This document shows positions 59,286 to 64,000 of a DNA stretch of 64,000 bases, one piece after another. Made by a program: the position numbers and the translations under genes. Origin of the DNA: Pricia mediterranea (lineage in GTDB: Bacteria; Bacteroidota; Bacteroidia; Flavobacteriales; Flavobacteriaceae); NCBI RefSeq assembly GCF_032248455.1, contig NZ_JAVTTP010000002.1, positions 231,749 to 295,748 on the forward strand, read 5' to 3'. Below the pieces are notes generated by a model that worked only from the letters and a program-made list of their open reading frames with translations, searched no databases and was not told the DNA's origin. Position 1 is the first letter of the stretch; each line of letters begins with the position of its first letter.

Positions 59286-59774
59286 ATGATCCACCTGATA
59301 GTCGGAAATACGGGTTCCGGAAATACAACATACTCATCGGAATTGAAAGAAAAAACGAACGGAATTATATTTTCGATCGACAAGTGGAACAACACACTGT
59401 TTCTTCCCGATAAGAAACCGACCGATGGCCTTGAGTGGTTCCTCGAAAAAATCAACAGAGCGGAAGAAATAATAATGGGTCTAGTTCAACAGTTGGAAAA
59501 CTCAAACACTGACTCTATCCTGGACTTGGGACTATCCAAATTCGAGCATCGAGAAAAATTTAGAAAATTCGCGGATCTGAACGGCTACCAAATAAAAACC
59601 CACTTTTTGGACATTCCAAAAGAAACCCGATTGGAGAGGGTAATGAAAAGAAACGATAGCCAAGGAGCTACATTCGAGTTCGAGGTAACCATGGAGAATT
59701 TTGAATTTATGGAAAATTGGTTCGAGAGACCAACTGATGAAGAAATGGTAGGAACAAAGGTCATTACGGAATGA
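59286..59774 (+). CDS. Small P-loop kinase-like protein with altered Walker A
   Basis: 162 residues. MIHLIVGNTGSGNTTYSSEL matches the start of AAA_33-type nucleotide/zeta-like kinases, but the Walker A lysine is Asn-13 (codon AAT where AAA or AAG is expected). The rest is family-like: IFSIDKWNNTLFLP, DSILDLGLSKFEHREKFRKFA, and KETRLERVMKRND with the arginine lid, FEFEVTMENFEFME. With the lysine gone, ATP hydrolysis is doubtful; it may be a decayed or binding-only form. It stands at the left edge of the AT-richer block. Confidence 0.75.
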   Translation: MIHLIVGNTGSGNTTYSSELKEKTNGIIFSIDKWNNTLFLPDKKPTDGLEWFLEKINRAEEIIMGLVQQLENSNTDSILDLGLSKFEHREKFRKFADLNGYQIKTHFLDIPKETRLERVMKRNDSQGATFEFEVTMENFEFMENWFERPTDEEMVGTKVITE

Positions 59775-59946
59775 GAACGAGCGGAAATTATGAAATCTTC
59801 GTTATCGTTTGAACGAAATCCCAACAAAGAAAGAACGGACATTACGCAAGTAGCAGGAATCGATATTCGGTCGGATTAAAAAGCACGAAAACAGAACTCA
59901 AGCGGAATCGAATTCACAGCTAAGGGAGACAAAACGTGTGGTAATC

Positions 59947-59988
59947 GAGTAGACGGGTGGCGACCATTAGGTCGCCACCCGTCTACTC
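59947..59988. repeat. Perfect 19-bp inverted repeat with 4-base loop
   Basis: GAGTAGACGGGTGGCGACC, loop ATTA, and its exact reverse complement. No T run follows on either side, so it is not a normal intrinsic terminator. Confidence 0.8.
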
Positions 59989-60126
59989 ATCGTCAGACCT
60001 GTTCTTGTTTCGAGGGGCCATCCACCAAGGCGGATTCCTTCCCGAATTAAGAACCAATTCACGTTCGATCTTTCCTCACCCGTGAGACCTCTAGGGCACT
60101 GCCCTCAAAATGTGGAAAATGCATAA

Positions 60127-60273
60127 ATGTACCGAAATCAATTATTTGACGCAGATTATTCCAATGGAAAATTACTGCTTTCTTATTGGGGTAAAAGGTC
60201 TTTTGATCAAATCAATATCAGTGGAAAACGTCAAATGATTCTTCAACAAAGAGAACCTATTATACCTCATTGA
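60127..60273 (+). CDS. Possible small open reading frame of 48 codons
   Basis: ATG at 60127, stop at 60271-60273, reading MYRNQLFDADYSNGKLLLSY then WGKRSFDQINISGKRQMIL and a short tail. The composition is protein-like, but no family, promoter or ribosome binding site was recognised. It could be a gene remnant. Confidence 0.25.
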   Translation: MYRNQLFDADYSNGKLLLSYWGKRSFDQINISGKRQMILQQREPIIPH

Positions 60274-60386
60274 ATAGCATTTTGGATCAAAAATAAATTG
60301 TTATTTTCATCCAAGTTGATTTTTGACGGAAGTACCCCTAAGCCTCACTTGATACTACTTGACGCAAAAAATAATCAGAGCGCAAT

Positions 60387-61286
60387 ATGGAGCACACAAT
60401 AAAAAAACGCATTTTTTTTGGAGCTTTGGTCTCGCTGCTGTCGTTTCAATTTGGGTTAGCTCAAATAAAAAGCGAAACAGATGTTAACTCAATAAATACA
60501 ATATTGTTTAAGGTAACTTCGTCCAATAACGATCACGTATCTTACCTATTTGGAACCCACCACGCCTTTGGAAAAGTATTTTTTGACTCATTAACATTAG
60601 CTAATCAGGCCCTTGCATCCAGTGAATTGTTGATAAAGGAAAACCTTAACATTCCTGGGCAAATGGCTGAGGACGTTATTAATAGCAGAGCTGTTGTTAC
60701 TCGATGGAATAAATTTTTAAATAAGGACAACTTGTCCTACATCAAAACACTTTTCGCTAAAAGCCCTACCGATTATAACAAAATGACGCCTACTGAAATG
60801 TATGTCTTTCTTAATAGACATTTTAAACAGCGAGTTTGTTTAGGCAACAACCCAAATGACACGTTTCTATCTTTAGATGATTACATAGCAACCAAGGCAG
60901 TTGAACAAAACATAGAACTTTTCGGGCTTGAAACTACAAAAGAACAGATAGATTTAATAAACAAAGATGTTGAGGGAATGCCCCGAAGAAACCATAAACG
61001 GAGACTCGCGAACATCATTAAAAAAATTAAAACCCAAAATGTAAACGACTGCGGAGAACTCAATTGGTATTCAAAAATGGAGATAGACTATCAACTGAAC
61101 GAACCTTGTAGAAATGCACTTCTTTTGACAGATAGAAACGATAGGTGGATAAAAGAAATAAGTAATTTATTTCAAAAAAAGAACTGTTTTATGGCGGTCG
61201 GGTTAAGTCACTTCATGTACGAATGCGGCTTGATTAACCAATTAACAGAACTTGGCTACACTATTACGCGAATAGAAGTAAAATAA
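60387..61286 (+). CDS. TraB/GumN family protein, exported
   Basis: 299 residues. A signal peptide (about 1-25, ending GLAQ) precedes the TraB/GumN fold: VSYLFGTHHAFGKVFF, IKENLNIPGQM, the ELFGLETTKEQIDLI block with the conserved E-x-x-G, LLTDRNDRWIKEI and FMAVGLSHFMYECGLINQLTELGY. The GTHH and late GLSHF histidines with the Glu suggest a metalloprotease-like site, as proposed for Tiki/TraB proteins. The role is unknown. Codons are AT-rich compared with recG upstream. Confidence 0.87.
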   Translation: MEHTIKKRIFFGALVSLLSFQFGLAQIKSETDVNSINTILFKVTSSNNDHVSYLFGTHHAFGKVFFDSLTLANQALASSELLIKENLNIPGQMAEDVINSRAVVTRWNKFLNKDNLSYIKTLFAKSPTDYNKMTPTEMYVFLNRHFKQRVCLGNNPNDTFLSLDDYIATKAVEQNIELFGLETTKEQIDLINKDVEGMPRRNHKRRLANIIKKIKTQNVNDCGELNWYSKMEIDYQLNEPCRNALLLTDRNDRWIKEISNLFQKKNCFMAVGLSHFMYECGLINQLTELGYTITRIEVK

Positions 61287-61377
61287 AAACTAACGCCAAT
61301 AACCAAGCGTTTGTAGCCTTCCCGTTTTTAGGACAGTGCTAAATTCGACAAATTTTTTTTGAAGAAAATTAAAAAAA

Positions 61378-61429
61378 TTGGCTCGTGCTTAACCGGAAAG
61401 TTATCCCTAATTTGCACGCTGCGAGCCAA
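61378..61429. repeat. Long-stem hairpin before the HEPN gene
   Basis: TTGGCTCGTGC (61378-61388) pairs with GCA (61414-61416) and CGAGCCAA (61422-61429), leaving a five-base bulge (CGCTG). The bulged stem shape resembles the folded bottom strand of an integron attC site, but the core motifs are not clear. Confidence 0.45.
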
Positions 61430-61449
61430 GAACAATCTCGCCGCTAAGC

Positions 61450-62103
61450 ATGCCAAAGATGCATACAGATAATTTAAAAAATCGGCTGAATGAAATTTTC
61501 TTATTATTAGGAGAATTGGAATTATTGAGAAGTGATATAAAACATCTTTCCAATGGAAAAGAAGATTATTTCCAAGGTGCAGTAGGAAAGTCAAGATTTT
61601 TACATCGAACTTATAAGAACTGCATTAAACTGCTAATCATTGACGCCAATAAAATTCTATCTCCAAACGAACATTTTGGACTTTTTAAGACAATTAATTT
61701 TTGTCTGACCAATAGAAATAAAATTAAATGGACAGAAATTCCAAGTTTAGATAATTTAAAAGAATTACAAATACAAATTAATTGGTTGATTGAACAGCAT
61801 CTTCAAAGGATAAAAAATTATCGGGATAAATATTATGTGCATCTTGATAAGGATAAAGATAAATTTCAATATGATTTAAAGCTTAAGGATGTATACGCAA
61901 CCATTGATGAAAGCCAGGCGATTTTTGGTTCTTTAAATTCGTACTTGAATGGTTCTGGAGTTTATTTTTCTATTTGGGAGCAACCTCCCCAGGAATTGAT
62001 AAACTTATATAAATACAATCTGATCCGAAAGGGCATAACGGATAAAATTCTTGGCGGTAAATATTCAAAAGAAACTGAGCAGTATTGGAATATAATTAGG
62101 TAA
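61450..62103 (+). CDS. AbiU2-like HEPN domain protein
   Basis: 217 residues, all helical, no signal or membrane segment. The motif RDKYYVH (Arg-125 to His-131) fits the R-x(4-6)-H catalytic signature of HEPN ribonucleases, and the surrounding LQRIKNYRDKYYVHLDKDKD resembles the AbiU2 family, linked to phage abortive infection. It has flanking regions of long helices (LKNRLNEIFLLLGELELL). Alternative: another HEPN-like, non-enzymatic protein. The gene is strongly AT-rich (16 G/C of 60 in 61501-61560, versus 35 of 60 in 57841-57900 within recG), which suggests transfer. Confidence 0.65.
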   Translation: MPKMHTDNLKNRLNEIFLLLGELELLRSDIKHLSNGKEDYFQGAVGKSRFLHRTYKNCIKLLIIDANKILSPNEHFGLFKTINFCLTNRNKIKWTEIPSLDNLKELQIQINWLIEQHLQRIKNYRDKYYVHLDKDKDKFQYDLKLKDVYATIDESQAIFGSLNSYLNGSGVYFSIWEQPPQELINLYKYNLIRKGITDKILGGKYSKETEQYWNIIR

Positions 62104-62136
62104 AAGGTCAGCGTAGAACAATTAATAACACAAATC

Positions 62137-62172
62137 GCGCAACGGGCTATTTGTCAATAGCAAATAGGGCGC
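62137..62172. repeat. Hairpin between the HEPN and EEP genes
   Basis: GCGC (62137-62140) pairs with GCGC (62169-62172) and CTATTTG (62147-62153) with CAAATAG (62161-62167). The arms are unequal, leaving bulged bases on the left. Its position between two cassette-like genes echoes the hairpin at 61378-61429. Confidence 0.45.
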
Positions 62173-62951
62173 TAAGTAGTAAAGAAACTTCTGCTTTGAA
62201 GATTTTAACTTGGAATTGTAATGGAGCATTAAGGAATAAGTTTGAACATTTATCGTCCTTTAAAGCCGATATTCATGTAATTCAAGAATGTGAGAATCCG
62301 GTCGAAATCAAACATGACAAATACAGGAAGTGGGCAGAAAACCATTGTTGGATTGGAGATAGCAAGAATAGAGGAATCGGAATTTTTGCCGACAAAAGCA
62401 TAAAATTGGACAAGCTAAATTGGTCAGACTGTTATGAAGGTCAAAAAGTAAAACATTTCTTACCCTGCCGAATAAATCGCGATTTTAATTTATTGGCCGT
62501 TTGGACTCATAAAAACAATGCCCCCACGTTTGGATATATCGGACAATTATGGAAATATATCCAAGTAAATAAAGCAAACTTCAAAAATAGTCTAATTCTA
62601 GGGGATTTCAATAGCAACGTCTTCTGGGACAAACGGAGTAGATGGTGGAACCACTCGGACGTTGTTCGGGAACTCAAAAAAATTGGTATTGAAAGCCTGT
62701 ATCACAAATATTGGTCTGAAGAACAAGGTAAAGAAACTCGGCCTACCCTTTTTCTTCAGAGAAACTTATTAAAACCCTATCACATCGATTATGTCTTTGG
62801 GAGTAAGGAATTTCAAAACGCTCTAAAGAAAATGGAGGTCGGAGATGTAAATAAATGGCTTAAATTCAGCGATCATTTACCAATAACTTGTGAATTCGCA
62901 CCAGACTTAACGCTTGCCAATACCCTTAATGAAAATATAGCGCCTAAGTAA
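62151..62951 (+). CDS. Endonuclease/exonuclease/phosphatase (EEP) superfamily protein
   Basis: 266 residues from a TTG at 62151, which lies inside a hairpin; a TTG at 62196, just before KILTWNCNG, is a more likely start. No ATG exists upstream. EEP motifs in order: TWNCNGALRNKFEHL, IQECENP (metal-binding Glu), SLILGDFNSNVFWD, YHIDYVFGS, KFSDHLPITCEF (catalytic His). The metal- and phosphate-binding residues are intact, so it is probably an active phosphodiesterase or nuclease. It follows the HEPN gene by 47 bases on the same strand. The substrate is unknown. Confidence 0.85.
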   Translation: MSIANRALSSKETSALKILTWNCNGALRNKFEHLSSFKADIHVIQECENPVEIKHDKYRKWAENHCWIGDSKNRGIGIFADKSIKLDKLNWSDCYEGQKVKHFLPCRINRDFNLLAVWTHKNNAPTFGYIGQLWKYIQVNKANFKNSLILGDFNSNVFWDKRSRWWNHSDVVRELKKIGIESLYHKYWSEEQGKETRPTLFLQRNLLKPYHIDYVFGSKEFQNALKKMEVGDVNKWLKFSDHLPITCEFAPDLTLANTLNENIAPK

Positions 62952-62989
62952 TGGCTGCAATTGCTAGGAGTTGCTTGGAAGACCGACAA

Positions 62990-63105
62990 TCACTCCTTCT
63001 TAGATGCTGGCTTTGGCCAGCCCTCGTAGGGAGCAACCTGAGCGAGTACTTTAAAAGTAACGATTTCACCGTCGCAATCATAAGAAGGATGCAACAGCAT
63101 CACTG
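62990..63105. other. Possible structured RNA or element end
   Basis: Several inverted words are packed here: CCTTCTTA (62995-63002) with TAAGAAGG (63081-63088), GATGCTG (63003-63009) with CAGCATC (63095-63101), the hairpin GCTGGCTTTGGCCAGC (63006-63021), and ACTTT/AAAGT near 63050. The first two pairs would cross, so they cannot form together as one nested fold. Confidence 0.35.
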
Positions 63106-63253
63106 AACAAGCAAATGACAAATTTCGATGGATTACAATCTTAAGTAAATATCCTAATAACCAAGACGTGTAATGGTATCGCTAATAACTGAGTGTTCCT
63201 GTGGACGACACAACCCATATCAAAGTGGTAAGGCTACATTTTGAACTAATATT

Positions 63254-63290
63254 AGTGTGAAAAAATTACTATGTGTGCATTAAGTGTGCA
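63254..63290. repeat. Three short direct repeats AGTGTGA/TGTGTGCA/AGTGTGCA
   Basis: Copies at 63254-63260, 63272-63279 and 63283-63290, the last two 11 bases (one helical turn) apart. Such spaced short repeats next to a tRNA gene resemble tyrosine-integrase arm sites. Confidence 0.4.
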
Positions 63291-63303
63291 ATTATGAAAA
63301 AAT

Positions 63304-63339
63304 AAAAAACCCAATACATTGATAGTTAATGTACTGGGT
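63304..63339 (-). terminator. Rho-independent terminator of tRNA-Ser
   Basis: On the minus strand, an 11-bp stem CCCAGTACATT/AATGTATTGGG (one G-U pair) with a 7-base loop is followed by six Ts. It lies 11 bases past the tRNA's 3' end. Confidence 0.85.
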
Positions 63340-63349
63340 GTTTAATAAG

Positions 63350-63434
63350 CGGAGGAAGAGGGATTCGAACCCCCGGAGGTGTGACCCTCGCTGGTTTTCA
63401 AGACCAGTGCATTCGACCGCTCTGCCATTCCTCC
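63350..63434 (-). tRNA. tRNA-Ser (anticodon TGA)
   Basis: 85 bases on the minus strand. The acceptor stem GGAGGAA/TTCCTCC is perfect with G as discriminator base. The anticodon arm CTGGTCTTGAAAACCAG has TGA in the loop, so it reads UCA-type serine codons. A long variable arm (GCGAGGGTCACACCTCC) and a T arm GGGGGTTCGAATCCC complete a class II tRNA. CCA is not encoded. Confidence 0.96.
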
Positions 63435-63604
63435 ATACTACTACTAAGGTACCAAGATGGTTACTGCATTACAGGCCAACTTGGCGGGTGCAAATATAGA
63501 AAGCTTTTTCGTACCGATAAACCTTTTTTTCGATTTTATATAAGTTCGTCAACAGAGGAAACAATTTACTCACGTCTAAAGGTCAAATTCCCTAAATTGC
63601 CGAA

Positions 63605-64000
63605 ATGCAACTTCCCTTGGTCAGCATCCTTATTCCTTTTAAGAATACCGAACGGTTTTTAAATGATTGTCTGGATTCAATCCGTATCCAATCCTACGAA
63701 AATTGGGAGGTACTAGCGGTAAACGACCACTCCACCGACCATAGCTTATCTCTCGTCCATGGCTATGCTGACAATGACAATCGAATCAAAGTGTTTCAAA
63801 ATGAAGGCAAGGGAATAATCCACGCCCTCCGCACGGCTTACGGTAAAAGCAGCGGCCTGCTCATCACCCGTATGGATTCCGACGATATCATGCTCCCCAA
63901 TAAATTACAGGTCATGGTTGATTCCCTTCGCAGAAATGGGAGCGGCCACCTGGCGGTCGGTCAAGTAGAATATTTCTCCCATCGGGGGGTTAGTGACGGC
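63605..64000 (+). CDS. Family 2 glycosyltransferase, N-terminal part (3' end outside window)
   Basis: 132 codons from the ATG at 63605 to the window edge, still open. It starts MQLPLVSILIPFKNTERFLN, followed by SIRIQSYENWEVLAVNDHS, the UDP-sugar-binding strands, and RMDSDDIMLPNKLQ with the metal-binding DSDD. These are the GT-A (GT2) hallmarks. The acceptor is unknown. It is divergent from tRNA-Ser. Confidence 0.9.
   Translation, partial: MQLPLVSILIPFKNTERFLNDCLDSIRIQSYENWEVLAVNDHSTDHSLSLVHGYADNDNRIKVFQNEGKGIIHALRTAYGKSSGLLITRMDSDDIMLPNKLQVMVDSLRRNGSGHLAVGQVEYFSHRGVSDG

Larger units (their letters stand above)
59775..60386. other. 612-base gap with a 19-bp perfect hairpin and a small open frame
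   Basis: The hairpin at 59947-59988 and a 48-codon open frame (60127-60273) are listed separately. The rest shows no gene. Confidence 0.5.
62952..63349. other. 398-base gap between the EEP gene and tRNA-Ser
   Basis: It holds a strongly folded segment (62990-63105), a CCTAATAACCAAGACGT sequence matching one before the HEPN gene, three AGTGTG(C)A repeats and the tRNA terminator. No gene is seen. Confidence 0.5.

Noticed and set aside
59895..59915. Second copy of the tRNA-Ser 3' end as an att site
   Set aside because: Only AAGCGGA followed by TCGAA-like words match; too short and interrupted to count as a direct repeat of the tRNA end.
59947..59988. Intrinsic terminator
   Set aside because: Long stem, but no T run on either strand.

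Overview
The window looks like a stretch of a marine Flavobacteriaceae (Bacteroidota) chromosome. Evidence for this: a PorP/SprF-type type IX secretion outer-membrane protein and a DUF4835 (PorD-like) protein, the Bacteroidota-type omega subunit, an RprXY-like two-component pair, the order bamD-rpoZ-coaBC-DUF4835-recN-fabI-GT2-ybbR-coaE, promoters of the Bacteroidota TTTG/TAnnTTTG type, and few Shine-Dalgarno sequences. I would not name a genus from sequence reading alone.

Layout. 1-5.4 kb: the end of clpB, a TetR regulator, a PorP/SprF protein with a SPOR-like tail, a histidine-phosphatase lipoprotein, an SRPBCC protein, smpB and pcm. 5.8-12 kb: a plus-strand run with Gfo/Idh/MocA oxidoreductase, 3-hydroxyacyl-CoA dehydrogenase, YggS, an exonuclease/GIY-YIG fusion, a potassium channel, miaA and gluconokinase, several of them overlapping by 1-4 bases. 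12.3-23.7 kb: a long minus-strand run from bamD down to the RprXY-like system, covering RNA polymerase omega, CoA biosynthesis at both ends (coaBC, coaE), fatty acid synthesis (fabI), DNA repair (recN) and envelope genes. 24-26.6 kb: three secreted or lipoprotein cell-envelope hydrolases. 26.8-36.7 kb: a serine hydrolase, menB, a DUF2914 membrane protein, a glycosyltransferase, a very large FAD/Fe-S oxidoreductase and small envelope proteins. 36.4-42.8 kb: a His-rich small protein with a TonB receptor, a sulfite dehydrogenase pair (Mo enzyme plus cytochrome c) and two ferritin-like Tat-exported proteins. 43.2-59 kb: folE, an ABC ATPase, a CPBP protease, secreted peptidases and hydrolases (S10, SGNH, patatin, M1), a CrtI/RetSat-like FAD enzyme and recG. 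59-63.35 kb: an AT-rich accessory block ending at a tRNA-Ser gene. 63.6 kb to the end: the start of a family 2 glycosyltransferase.

The backbone is ordinary and syntenic. The less ordinary material is of two kinds. First, the 59-63.4 kb block holds a nucleotide-kinase-like protein lacking its Walker A lysine, a TraB/GumN protein, a HEPN (AbiU2-like) protein followed by an endonuclease/exonuclease/phosphatase-fold protein, cassette-like boundary repeats and hairpins, and short repeats resembling integrase arm sites next to tRNA-Ser. This is my best candidate for an uncharacterised, possibly defensive, module. Second, there is a repeat landscape: degenerate 7-base-period arrays in several gaps, GTTGGTC/GACCAAC REP-like hairpins, a 174-bp inverted-repeat element, and repeat-derived or low-complexity in-frame insertions inside an M1 aminopeptidase and a glycosyltransferase.

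All functional calls rest on motifs and family memory read from translated sequence. No database search was run.
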